Below are positions 53,192 to 61,870 of a stretch of 64,000 nt of DNA, piece after piece. The DNA lies in assembly GCF_002911695.1 (NCBI RefSeq), contig NZ_PQBS01000037.1, positions 374,146 to 438,145 on the forward strand, in the 5' to 3' direction. The notes beneath the pieces were generated by a model that made no database searches, was not told the DNA's origin, and saw nothing but the letters and a program-made list of their open reading frames with translations. Each line of letters begins with the position of its first letter. The stretch's first letter is position 1. The stretch is from Gracilimonas amylolytica. GTDB lineage: Bacteria > Bacteroidota > Rhodothermia > Balneolales > Balneolaceae. The translations under genes and the position numbers were made by a program.

Positions 53192-54904
53192 ATGTTCGAT
53201 CACTATCCGAAATGGTCTCAGGAATTTGCCAGAAAATACCTCAGCAGAACCATCAATCAGTTCATCATACACGGAAATGTACATGACCTGGTGCCACTCA
53301 AAACCGAAGAGGGTACTAAATTCAACCGTCTGAAATCATTTTTGTCGGATGAATTTTTCGGGGCTCGTGATTTTGTGATCTTTTATGACCGGGCATCGGG
53401 AATCTATTTTCGGGATAAGGAATCACAGGCTGATTTTAATCAGGCTATAGCCGGAAGAGACAGTTTGGTTGGAACCGATTATGCCAATAAAATGCCGAAA
53501 GATCCGGTTAGGGTGATGTCACTGCTGGAGCAATATTTCCGTCTCCGTCTCGACCAAAAGAAAAGTATTGGCCTTATCATAGACTATGCCGAAACCATAG
53601 TTCCAATGAGTGATGCGGCGTCCATAGGCAATGAGGACCGGACTTCCATGGTGTATTTGTCGCGCTGGGCCCACGACCCAATGTTTCTGGCATCTGATTT
53701 CACAACTGTACTCATCACAGAAAATCTTGCAGATCTGAATAAGACGATCGTGCAGAATCCCTACACAAGCGATATCAAGATCAATATTCCGGGCGATAAC
53801 GATCGTCTTGAGTTCATAAAATATGAAACGGAAAAGGACGAGTGGAAAGATATATCATCGGTTAAAGCGGAGATCGTGGCTCAACAAACGGCCGGACTTA
53901 ATTTTGTGAATATCCGCAGTGTGATATCACATGCAAGGGAAAACAAGGAGAAGATCACCTTTGAAGGGTTATCTGAATCCAAGAAGGAGTTGATCGAAGC
54001 CGAAGCGTATGGGCTTCTTGAGTTTGTGGAAACCCCATATTCTCTGGATAACGTAGCCGGACATAAACAGGTCAAGCAACACTTACGGCAGGCCGTGCAG
54101 GCTCTGAAAGCAGGTCGGCAGGATGTTATGCCAATGGGGTATCTGGTATGCGGTCCGGTTGGAACCGGTAAAACATTCTTAGTGACCTGTTTTGCCAGCG
54201 AAGTAGGTATTCCAATGGTGAAATTGAAGAATTTCAGAAGTCAGTGGCAGGGGGTGACCGAAGGAAACCTTGAGAAGATCCTCTCTCTGCTAAAAGCTAT
54301 GGCTCCTGTAGCCGTTATGATCGATGAAGCGGATGCATACCTTGGCGACCGTGATGCGAGCGGTGACAGTGGTGTTTCGAGCCGCGTATTTTCACAAATT
54401 GCCACGTTTATGAGTGATACGGTTAACCGGGGCCGCATTGTGTGGTTCCTGATGACCGCCCGACCCGACCTTATGCCGGTTGACCTAAAGCGACAAGGTC
54501 GCGCAGAAGAACATCTCGCTTTATTCCCGCCACACACTCAGGAGGAAAGGGTGGAATTATTTGAAGCGATGGCAAAGAAAACCGGTTTGAAGATGACAGA
54601 AGCATATACGCCAAAAATCATTGAAAACGGGGATAAGACCTTTTCCGGCGCTGATATGGAAGCCGCACTGACCCGTGCCAAATTCCGGGCAGCAGCAGAG
54701 GGAAACAAAATAGTATCACCTGAGATCCTTGACCTTGCTCTTGAAGATTTCCTTCCGCCAACTTATCCGGAAGAAATTGAGCTTCAAACTCTGAGTGCGG
54801 TCATTGAATGTACCTCCAAAGAATTACTTCCCGAACGCTATCGGGATATGGACCGAGATGAGATACTGTCTACCATTGATGAACTTAGGTTCCGGGTTGG
54901 ATAG
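53192..54904 (+). CDS. AAA+ ATPase with a degenerate N-terminal AAA-like domain
   Basis: A 570-residue cytoplasmic protein in two parts. Residues about 20-250 follow an AAA-like order, with a strand ending GLIIDYAET (about 127-135) where a Walker B would sit and TVLITENLADLN as sensor 1, but no Walker A can be found. Residues about 285-560 are a complete AAA+ module: GPVGTGKT (321-328), VAVMIDEADAYLG (D378, E379), MTARPDLMP and an arginine-containing RQGRAEE. The architecture recalls Ycf46-like and PspA-associated AAA ATPases, but I cannot name a family with confidence. It is the last gene of the co-directional PspA run. Confidence 0.78.
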   Translation: MFDHYPKWSQEFARKYLSRTINQFIIHGNVHDLVPLKTEEGTKFNRLKSFLSDEFFGARDFVIFYDRASGIYFRDKESQADFNQAIAGRDSLVGTDYANKMPKDPVRVMSLLEQYFRLRLDQKKSIGLIIDYAETIVPMSDAASIGNEDRTSMVYLSRWAHDPMFLASDFTTVLITENLADLNKTIVQNPYTSDIKINIPGDNDRLEFIKYETEKDEWKDISSVKAEIVAQQTAGLNFVNIRSVISHARENKEKITFEGLSESKKELIEAEAYGLLEFVETPYSLDNVAGHKQVKQHLRQAVQALKAGRQDVMPMGYLVCGPVGTGKTFLVTCFASEVGIPMVKLKNFRSQWQGVTEGNLEKILSLLKAMAPVAVMIDEADAYLGDRDASGDSGVSSRVFSQIATFMSDTVNRGRIVWFLMTARPDLMPVDLKRQGRAEEHLALFPPHTQEERVELFEAMAKKTGLKMTEAYTPKIIENGDKTFSGADMEAALTRAKFRAAAEGNKIVSPEILDLALEDFLPPTYPEEIELQTLSAVIECTSKELLPERYRDMDRDEILSTIDELRFRVG

Positions 54905-55025
54905 GTACACTATCATTGATCCGAGGTACAGGTGATCACTCTGACGTCTTTAGGATCAAAATATAAGTTTTACAGTCTATAATGAATTATACAGTCTTAT
55001 AAGCCGATAGTTGATTATATCGGGA

Positions 55026-56120
55026 TCAATCCCCGAAACTGATGCCTACGCCTTTAGCAGTGTTCACCAGAAAGCTGTTCGGATCTACCAGGTTTTGACC
55101 TTGTGTGGCTGTTTTGAGTGAGACCGATGTGATCTCGTTATCCATGAAGGAAACCATCTTTCCAAAATCACCTTCCATAGCCATTTCCATGGCTTTGACA
55201 CCAAACTGAGTGGCGAGGACCCTGTCAAATGCGATCGGAGTTCCTCCTCGCTGCAAATGCCCCAGTACCACTTCCCGGATGTCGTGAGTAAACCCGGCAT
55301 TTCTGAGCTCATCGGAAAGCTGATAGGCCACCCCGCCTAATCGTGGATTTCGATAACCTGCTTCATCGCTTTTCCGGGCTACCACGGTGCCGTCTTTAGC
55401 CTTGGCACCTTCGGCCACCACTATGATGGCAAAGCCTTTGCCTTCTTTATACCGTTGATTCAGTCGCTCAACGACCTTGTTTACATCATAGGGGATCTCA
55501 GGGATCAGGCATACTTCAGATCCTCCGGCAACAGCCGCATGCAGTGCGATCCAACCGGCACCACGTCCCATCACTTCAAGTATCATCAGCCTGTGGTGAC
55601 TTTCAGCCGTGGTTACCAGTTTATCTACAGCATCGGTGGCAATATCCACGGCTGTCTGAAAACCAAAGGTATAATCGGTGCAGGATAGATCATTATCAAT
55701 GGTTTTGGGTACCCCTATAATGTTGACTCCTTTTTCATACAAAGCCTGACTTATCCTCTGGGAGCCATCACCACCAATGTTGATGACAGCATCATAGCCT
55801 TCTTCATCCAGATAACGAACCAGATCATCTGATCTATCGACCGTATCCCAGCTTCCGTCATCATTTTGAACCGGCCAGTTGAAGGGGCCACCTTTGTTGG
55901 TTGTCTTTAGGATGGTTCCTCCTTTGGCATGGATTCCCCTTACATTTTCTTCGTTGAGTTCGATGATCTCTTTTGGGTCCCGAAGGATGCCGTTAAAAGC
56001 TTCGATGCTTCCATGAACTTCCCAGTTGCCGGCCATTTCAGCTCGCTTTACGATAGCTCTGATCACGGCGTTCAACCCTGGACAATCTCCACCACCGGTT
56101 GCTATAAGTGCTTTTTTCAT
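55026..56120 (-). CDS. pfkA: 6-phosphofructokinase
   Basis: This enzyme phosphorylates fructose 6-phosphate. The nucleotide loop GGGDCPGLNAVIRAIVK, the GGDGS motif (116-120), PKTIDND (138-144) and MEVMGRGAGW-like segment (read as LEVMGRGAGWIALHAAVAG) are present; the protein is 364 residues. GGDG (not GGDD) indicates ATP as donor, while the lysine in PKTIDND is typical of pyrophosphate enzymes and of the ATP-dependent group III. I therefore favour an ATP-dependent, probably non-allosteric enzyme. It converges on the AAA+ gene. Confidence 0.9.
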   Translation of the reverse strand: MKKALIATGGGDCPGLNAVIRAIVKRAEMAGNWEVHGSIEAFNGILRDPKEIIELNEENVRGIHAKGGTILKTTNKGGPFNWPVQNDDGSWDTVDRSDDLVRYLDEEGYDAVINIGGDGSQRISQALYEKGVNIIGVPKTIDNDLSCTDYTFGFQTAVDIATDAVDKLVTTAESHHRLMILEVMGRGAGWIALHAAVAGGSEVCLIPEIPYDVNKVVERLNQRYKEGKGFAIIVVAEGAKAKDGTVVARKSDEAGYRNPRLGGVAYQLSDELRNAGFTHDIREVVLGHLQRGGTPIAFDRVLATQFGVKAMEMAMEGDFGKMVSFMDNEITSVSLKTATQGQNLVDPNSFLVNTAKGVGISFGD

Positions 56121-56298
56121 GATGATAAATGATTAAAGGTAAATTCAGATAATGAGTCAATTTAGGGAGGCAAGGTATAAATAATCTTCTTAATCCCGAT
56201 AGGATATTATGATCGACTCATAGCAATGGGAGAAACGATGTTGCCTTCAGAACCCTTTTAAAAATGAATAAACGTTCAAAATAAAAACAGAAGTATTT

Positions 56299-56946
56299 AT
56301 GAAGATCCTGATAATAGGAGCAAATGGCCAAATTGGAACCCGCCTGGTGAAACAACTAAAAGAAAGTGAACATACACCGGTGGCCATGGTTCGAAAAAAA
56401 GATCAAGTGGGTCAGTTTGAAAATGAAGGAATAGAAACAGTATTGGCTGATCTTGAAGAGGACATAGGTCATGCTTTTAAGAATGTGGATGGGGTAGTGT
56501 TTTTAGCCGGTTCTGGAGCACATACTCCTAAATCACAGACAAAGGTGATCGATGAACAGGGAGCCATCAAGGCCATTGATGCTGCAGTAGATGCCGGAGT
56601 GAACCGATTTATAATGGTGAGTGCCCTAATGGCTAACAGAGATCCAGGTGCATGGCCCGATTCAATGCAACATTACTATGAGGCTAAATCAAAGGCTGAT
56701 GATCATTTGAGAAGTGCCGGCTTGAATTATACCATATTAATGCCGGGTCGGTTGACCATCGATGAGGGTAACCGAAAGGTGGAATTAAGTGAAGAGATCA
56801 GCGACTTAAAGGACCGAAGTATCACCCGCGATGATGTGGCTTCTGTGATCGTAGAGATGATTGATTCCGAGAATACCTATCACAAAAGCCTGGATCTGTT
56901 GCAAGGGGATGAACCTGTTCAAGAAGCGGTAGCAAAAATATCCTGA
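56299..56946 (+). CDS. NAD(P)H-binding atypical SDR protein
   Basis: A 215-residue Rossmann protein of the NAD(P)-binding, NmrA/YwnB-like group. The N terminus, MKILIIGANGQIGTRLVKQL, holds the GxxGxxG cofactor loop. DGVVFLAGSGAH and VNRFIMVSALMANRDPGAWP follow, and NYTILMPGRLT marks the substrate side. These proteins act as small oxidoreductases or redox sensors. It is a single gene upstream of the convergent azurin gene; the hairpin after its stop has its T run on the other strand and serves azurin. Confidence 0.85.
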   Translation: MKILIIGANGQIGTRLVKQLKESEHTPVAMVRKKDQVGQFENEGIETVLADLEEDIGHAFKNVDGVVFLAGSGAHTPKSQTKVIDEQGAIKAIDAAVDAGVNRFIMVSALMANRDPGAWPDSMQHYYEAKSKADDHLRSAGLNYTILMPGRLTIDEGNRKVELSEEISDLKDRSITRDDVASVIVEMIDSENTYHKSLDLLQGDEPVQEAVAKIS

Positions 56947-56950
56947 CCAA

Positions 56951-56985
56951 TAAAAAACCCCGGAGATGGTCAAATTTCCGGGGTT
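56951..56985 (-). terminator. Intrinsic terminator of the azurin gene
   Basis: AACCCCGGA (56956-56964) and TCCGGGGTT (56977-56985) form a 9-bp perfect stem. On the minus strand the stem is followed by a run of Ts, so it ends the azurin transcript 44 bp after the azurin stop. It lies only 4 bp after the SDR gene stop. Confidence 0.88.
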
Positions 56986-57028
56986 ATGGGTATAAATAAG
57001 TAGTTTAGATGTGCAACTAACTACTCTC

Positions 57029-57469
57029 CTATTCAACAATAAATTTACCTTTCATCATAGCATAGTGACCGGGAAAGCTACAGATGAAATCATATTCACC
57101 TTTGGCAGGGGCGGTAAACTCGATGGTTACTTCTTCTCCGCCGCCCAGCATTTTGGTGTTAGCAATTACTTTGTCAGTACCTTCAGGGATATAATCATTA
57201 CCTGCAGCTTTAGCAGCAGCGGCTCCGAATTCCTGAATATTGGTTCCTTGTTTTAGCAGAACCCAGTTGTGACCCATAGCCGCTTTAGGCAGTTTACCTA
57301 CGTGCTTCAGGGTTAATTTTACAGTTTGTCCTTCCTCAACTTTGATCTCGCTGAGGTTGTACTTCATTTGGTCGTTACCTTCGATGGTAACTTCTACCAC
57401 ATCTTGTGCCATAACAGTTGTTGAAAGGGCCAATGTGATGATTGTCAAAAAGGATAATAAATATCTCAT
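57029..57469 (-). CDS. Azurin-type blue copper protein
   Basis: A periplasmic cupredoxin electron carrier of 146 residues. The signal peptide ends with TVMAQ. The copper ligands are in the azurin arrangement: H67 in MGHNW, then C130, H135 and M139 in FICSFPGHYAMMKG. The N-terminal cysteine pair of classic azurins is absent in this copy, while the mature length (about 125) is typical. It is monocistronic, with its own terminator. The electron partner is not in the window. Confidence 0.92.
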   Translation of the reverse strand: MRYLLSFLTIITLALSTTVMAQDVVEVTIEGNDQMKYNLSEIKVEEGQTVKLTLKHVGKLPKAAMGHNWVLLKQGTNIQEFGAAAAKAAGNDYIPEGTDKVIANTKMLGGGEEVTIEFTAPAKGEYDFICSFPGHYAMMKGKFIVE

Positions 57470-57678
57470 GGTGATGAATTGTTAATTGGGGTTAAAGCGA
57501 TTCCGACCTCTATTTCAGATACGCTAGTCTTTTATTCGCTTCAAAGGTCGGTTACTTATGTGAATTTTTTGTGAAGCTGATATCATAACGTATTAAAAAG
57601 CACAAAAATTCTGTTTTTGTTGTTATTACAAGCCTCGTTCGGTTATTTTAGATCAATCCAAAAATTTAAGGAACTGCC

Positions 57679-58644
57679 ATGTCTGACAAAATTAAATGGG
57701 GCGTATTGAGCACTGCGAATATCGGGATCAAACATGTGATTCCTGCCATGCAGAAAGGAACCCTGACAGAGATTACAGCCATTGCTTCCAGAGATCTTGA
57801 AAGGGCAGAGGAAGCGGCTCAAAAGCTGGGCATCATCAAAGCTTACGGAAACTACGACGAACTACTGGCGGATGACGACATTGACGCCATTTATAACCCA
57901 TTGCCTAATCACTTACATGTACCGTGGACCCTCAAGGCTATTGAAGCAGGAAAGCATGTGTTGTGTGAAAAACCCATTGCCCTGAATGTTTCTGAAGTAG
58001 AGTCCTTGGTGGAGTACTCAAAAAAGTATCCTGATATTAAGGTAATGGAGGCTTTTATGTACCGCTTTCATCCACAATGGGATATCGTGAAATCCTGGCT
58101 GAGTGTGGGTATGATCGGAACGATCAATTCCATTCAGTCGGCCTTTTGCTATTTTAACAAAAACGAAGAGGATTATCGTAACCACCCCGAAATGGGAGGA
58201 GGGGGGCTGCTGGATGTAGGAAGCTACTGTATTTCCTCCGCCCGATATATCTTTGAAAGTGAACCTGAAAGTATATTGAGTTCCGTTGATATCGATCCGG
58301 AATTTGGCGTAGATCGCCATGTATCGGCTGTGTTGAATTTTCCGAATGGGACAGCAACCCTGTATTGTTCAACGCAGTCAGATCGGTATCAGAACATGAC
58401 TATCTATGGAAGTGAAGGCATTATTGAATTTGAGATCCCCTTCAACCCTCTCGAAAAAGAGGTCAAAGTTTCATTGATCAAAGGGGAGAAGATCATTGAA
58501 CAGAAAAAAGTTCAGGCCAATCATTATACATTACAGGGAGATGCATTCTCAGAAGCGATCTTAGAAAACGGCCCGGTACCAACGCCGCTTGAAGATGCTG
58601 TCGCCAACATGAAAGTTATTGATAAGATTCTGAAGGCTGGATAA
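57679..58644 (+). CDS. Gfo/Idh/MocA-family oxidoreductase
   Basis: A 321-residue NAD(P)-dependent sugar-type dehydrogenase. KWGVLSTANIGIKHVIPAM is the N-terminal Rossmann loop, followed by AIYNPLPNHLH, the conserved GKHVLCEKPIALN (catalytic lysine) and the MEAFMYRFHPQ and GGGGLLDVGSYCIS substrate-side blocks. The EKP and the D..GxxxI/C..R-like histidine/aspartate set are those of the trans-dihydrodiol/glucose-fructose oxidoreductase branch. The substrate is unknown. It is a single gene and converges with the histidine kinase gene. Confidence 0.88.
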   Translation: MSDKIKWGVLSTANIGIKHVIPAMQKGTLTEITAIASRDLERAEEAAQKLGIIKAYGNYDELLADDDIDAIYNPLPNHLHVPWTLKAIEAGKHVLCEKPIALNVSEVESLVEYSKKYPDIKVMEAFMYRFHPQWDIVKSWLSVGMIGTINSIQSAFCYFNKNEEDYRNHPEMGGGGLLDVGSYCISSARYIFESEPESILSSVDIDPEFGVDRHVSAVLNFPNGTATLYCSTQSDRYQNMTIYGSEGIIEFEIPFNPLEKEVKVSLIKGEKIIEQKKVQANHYTLQGDAFSEAILENGPVPTPLEDAVANMKVIDKILKAG

Positions 58645-58669
58645 TAAATTTATTGGGTCAGAGTCGGTT

Positions 58670-59884
58670 TTAAGGGAGTAAAATGGGAATGAACACGTTC
58701 ACTGACGTACCTGCGTCCGGTTTTGACTCTATAAACAGCTCTCCGTTCAGCGATTCCACCAAATGGCGGGCAAGCTGGAACCCATAACCGAATCCCCGTT
58801 CCAAACCGGTTCCTGCTGTTGATTCAGGGTTATCTGATAGAATTTCTTCGATCCTTTCGTGACTCATTCCTTTTCCATTATCCGTGACCCTGAATTTTAG
58901 AGTGGTTTCGTCAGTTTCAATCAGAGCCAGTTCAATATCTACACGACCACCGGGTTCCGTAAATTTGATGGCGTTGGTAATGAGGTTACCAAAGACCTGC
59001 ATGAGTTTGTGCTTTGGAAAATACCGCTCAGGTTCTTCAGCTGAGACTTCAGCATATAGGTCAATGGATTTTGATAAAGCCTGTGGTTTATACAGGGCAA
59101 GCAGTTTTGCTTTGAGTTCGTTGATATTGGTCTGAAACGTGTATTCATCCACATCTGTACTGAGCCTGAAATCATTTGATAGAATATCATCGGCCAACTC
59201 AAGTACTGATTGTCCTCCACTTTTGATCAGCTCCAGAAAACGCCGATACTCATCAAAATCGGGATCCTCCAGTTCAGCCTCCATGATCTCAGCGATACCA
59301 ATGATGCCGCCGATCGGTCCCCGGATGTCATGTGTGACCTTTTGTTGAACCAGTTTTAGATTATCTATCACTTCCTGCATCACCTTCATCTTATGATGGT
59401 TCTGTATGCAATTCATAGCCTGATCAGCGATGATATCTAACATGTCTTTCTGTGTGTCAGTTAGATCTTTAGGCTTGGTGTCCATAACACACAAAGCACC
59501 GACCCGGTTACCATCACCGTTAGAGAGAGGTATCCCATAGTAATATTGGATATGGGGAGACTGGATCACATACTGTTTGTCTTTGAATCGATCATCCTCA
59601 GTCATACTTGAAATTTCAAGCGGTTCATCACTTTGGATCACGTATTGACAAACGGTATCCTCACGTGGGGTGTGTCGGATATCAAGCCCATAATTTGAGA
59701 TGGTCCACTGGGTATTTGCTTCTAGTAAATTGATGAGGGAAATGGGGGTTCCGGTGATATGTGCCGCCAGTTTTGTGAGATCATCGAGTTTTTTATCAAC
59801 CGTTGAAAAATCGACATCCAGTTCTGCCAGTTTCAGAAGACGTCGAAACTCAGTTTTGGAACTCTGTGAGTCGGAATCCGCCAT
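58670..59884 (-). CDS. GAF-domain sensor histidine kinase
   Basis: A 404-residue soluble histidine kinase without membrane helices. Residues about 25-165 form a GAF sensor domain (HTPREDTVCQYVIQSDEPLE, FYGIPLSNGDGNRVGALCVMD-like). H185 lies in THDIRGP, a variant H box where most kinases have HELRTP. The N box NLITNAIKFTE, the G1 motif DNGKGMS and the glycine-rich GTGLERGFGYGFQLA complete the HATPase domain. A response regulator is not adjacent, so the partner is unknown. The SMP-30-like gene upstream ends 8 bp before this start, so it may be co-transcribed. Confidence 0.88.
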   Translation of the reverse strand: MADSDSQSSKTEFRRLLKLAELDVDFSTVDKKLDDLTKLAAHITGTPISLINLLEANTQWTISNYGLDIRHTPREDTVCQYVIQSDEPLEISSMTEDDRFKDKQYVIQSPHIQYYYGIPLSNGDGNRVGALCVMDTKPKDLTDTQKDMLDIIADQAMNCIQNHHKMKVMQEVIDNLKLVQQKVTHDIRGPIGGIIGIAEIMEAELEDPDFDEYRRFLELIKSGGQSVLELADDILSNDFRLSTDVDEYTFQTNINELKAKLLALYKPQALSKSIDLYAEVSAEEPERYFPKHKLMQVFGNLITNAIKFTEPGGRVDIELALIETDETTLKFRVTDNGKGMSHERIEEILSDNPESTAGTGLERGFGYGFQLARHLVESLNGELFIESKPDAGTSVNVFIPILLP

Positions 59885-59891
59885 AATAGAC

Positions 59892-60785
59892 CTAATTTAA
59901 AGCCCAGATCTCAACTTTATCAAGGGCAATGTACGGAACCGCTATGTGATTCAGATCCGTGTTGATCCCGATATCAGCCGGCCTGCCGGTGGTGTGTATC
60001 AGTTTCATTTCGTGCATTGGCCGGTACACCCGAATGGAAGAATCGTTCTGACTTGCCGAGAGTAAGTTTGTACCGAGAAATTCGATTCCATCAAAATTTC
60101 CTCCTTCAAGAGTGGCAAATTCATCTAATTCGCCGGTGCCATCAAAAGTGTAGAACACTTGATCACCACCCCAGGGAGCCAGTAAGAATTTACCGCTATT
60201 TGGATCTAACGTGATCCCATTTGGGGCGCTTGGTAAATCACTTAGAAAAATGGAAGGTTCTCCGTTTTCAATTTTATATACGACTGAGGTTCCGGTGTCC
60301 GTCACATAGAGTACACCATTTTCGTCTGCCGAGATGTCATTGAGGAAACCGATCTCAAATTGAGTGAAATCGATAAAATCGGTTTGTTCTCCGGTTGATC
60401 TATTGAATCCATGAACTCCCAAGACATCGGCGACCCAAAGCGTTTCATTTACTATGTACATACCTCTCGGAGCGTGAAGGGAAGCCTCATCGGTTCCAAC
60501 CATGAATTTCAGATCCTGAATATTTCCCTCAGCATCTGCTTTTGTGACAAACCCTGTTGAGTCCTGATCATTGCCGCCACCGGTGAAATTGGCGATGAAA
60601 TACACCTTTTGCTCCGGATCATACCGAACCGCTTCAGGGCCATCGAGTCCTGTGATAGTGTAAGCGATATCCGTTGAATCCTGTACGGTATTAAGTTTCA
60701 GGGACGATCGTTCTTCGGAAGATTGACATCCGATCATTCCAAACAGGATGATCGAAAAAAGCGCAATGGTATTAACTCTATTCAT
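59892..60785 (-). CDS. SMP-30/gluconolactonase-like lipoprotein
   Basis: A 297-residue lipoprotein with lipobox LFGMIGC (C20). The mature part is a beta propeller: GPEAVRYDPEQKVYFIANF, APRGMYIVNETLWVADVLG, FLNDISADENGVLYVTDTG and PNGITLDPNSGKFLLAPWGG give four of the six blades. The NGI and DTG motifs at calcium-binding positions resemble SMP-30/gluconolactonase proteins. Activity on a lactone is plausible but unproven. It lies just upstream of the histidine kinase gene. Confidence 0.78.
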   Translation of the reverse strand: MNRVNTIALFSIILFGMIGCQSSEERSSLKLNTVQDSTDIAYTITGLDGPEAVRYDPEQKVYFIANFTGGGNDQDSTGFVTKADAEGNIQDLKFMVGTDEASLHAPRGMYIVNETLWVADVLGVHGFNRSTGEQTDFIDFTQFEIGFLNDISADENGVLYVTDTGTSVVYKIENGEPSIFLSDLPSAPNGITLDPNSGKFLLAPWGGDQVFYTFDGTGELDEFATLEGGNFDGIEFLGTNLLSASQNDSSIRVYRPMHEMKLIHTTGRPADIGINTDLNHIAVPYIALDKVEIWALN

Positions 60786-60801
60786 AAGGGTGGATTTAAG
60801 A

Positions 60802-61488
60802 TTATTTGTTAAACCAGGTAATATCGCGAAGGTCGAATTGATCTTCCTTGTTCCAATCGGTGTTGAGGATCACTCCGCCAACTAAAAGTAAAGGGCTACT
60901 ACCAAGATTTTCGATCCCTGAACCAATGATATCAGTGAGTTCTCGTTTTATCTGATCGTAGGCCACTTCGGTGGTCTCAATCACTTCATTTTCAGCTTTA
61001 GTGATCGTATCATAATTTTCTGTTAACACTTTGTTGACCTGTCCCTGCTGATAATCATTATGTGCAACCTCTAAAACGGCTCCTTTTTTCACAGCATTCA
61101 ATCCTGCGATAAGCGACCCACAGCTTGAACTTGGTTGTTCCTGTCCTTCTCTCAGTACCTTTCCAAAAGTTCCATCTCCGGTAACACCAATATGTGGACC
61201 ATAGAGGATCATAGCTGCTCCATCATTCGGAATATGACTGGCAAAAGCTGCAAAACCTGTTTTTCCGGTGAATGGTAAGCCCGATATACCCCCGAAGAAA
61301 AACGGCCCGGGTGCTTTAAAATGCTCACCTAAGGTTAAAAAGGTATTGTTGATCTCGTCGCTGCAAATTGAAGTCCCCCAAATGGAATTGGATATTGGTA
61401 CTTCGTTGGTATCAAATTCTTTTTTAATGGTTTCTTTAAGATCAGTGACCGAAACGGCTTTGGTATAATAGTCAGAGATATGTTTCAT
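60802..61488 (-). CDS. LCIB/C-type (theta-like) carbonic anhydrase family protein
   Basis: A 228-residue soluble protein. Three segments match the limiting-CO2-inducible B/C carbonic anhydrase fold: SICSDEINNTF (C42), GLPFTGKTGFAAFASHIP (H85) and PSSSCGSLIAGL (C123), giving a Cys-His-Cys zinc site. YGPHIGVTGDGTFGKVLREG is another family block. The reaction would be reversible hydration of CO2. It lies on the minus strand, 16 bp upstream of the SMP-30-like gene, and may share a transcript with it and the kinase. Some prokaryotic members are active enzymes; activity here is untested. Confidence 0.75.
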   Translation of the reverse strand: MKHISDYYTKAVSVTDLKETIKKEFDTNEVPISNSIWGTSICSDEINNTFLTLGEHFKAPGPFFFGGISGLPFTGKTGFAAFASHIPNDGAAMILYGPHIGVTGDGTFGKVLREGQEQPSSSCGSLIAGLNAVKKGAVLEVAHNDYQQGQVNKVLTENYDTITKAENEVIETTEVAYDQIKRELTDIIGSGIENLGSSPLLLVGGVILNTDWNKEDQFDLRDITWFNK

Positions 61489-61870
61489 AGGAGTTAATTG
61501 AAATGTTTGGTTATCATATCAAATGTACTAAACCCAATTTAGGGAAAATAAATCCCGGTTGTTAAAATTGATATGAATTTGAAAGCTGAATTTTCAGATC
61601 TTTTCAATTGCAGTGATGATCCTAAATTATTTTTCACCTCAAATTCATAACAGAAGCTTTTTATCCGTATCTTTAGGGCTTATTGAAAAAACCGTGAGTT
61701 CGCGATAAGACTGGAATCCTATACTTTTCAGGTTTATAGAACCTTGCTGGCCTTTGTAAATCAAGCAGTCGCGCTTGCCTCTTGTCCATAGCTCACCCAT
61801 TTAACATTCCGGGCAAGAAGCAGTACAGCACCAATTTCTGAACGGGATAAAAACGACTAAAAATTACTAT
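61489..61870. other. Intergenic region with the divergent carbonic-anhydrase and deaD promoters and a long deaD leader
   Basis: This 382-bp region separates divergent genes. The right half (about 61680-61870) is likely a long deaD 5' leader. A CTTGCC ... GGCAAG pair (about 61777-61822) could form a large loop, and pyrimidine-rich segments follow. Long leaders are common for cold-induced DEAD-box helicase genes. No open frame, tRNA or known riboswitch was recognised. Confidence 0.4.
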
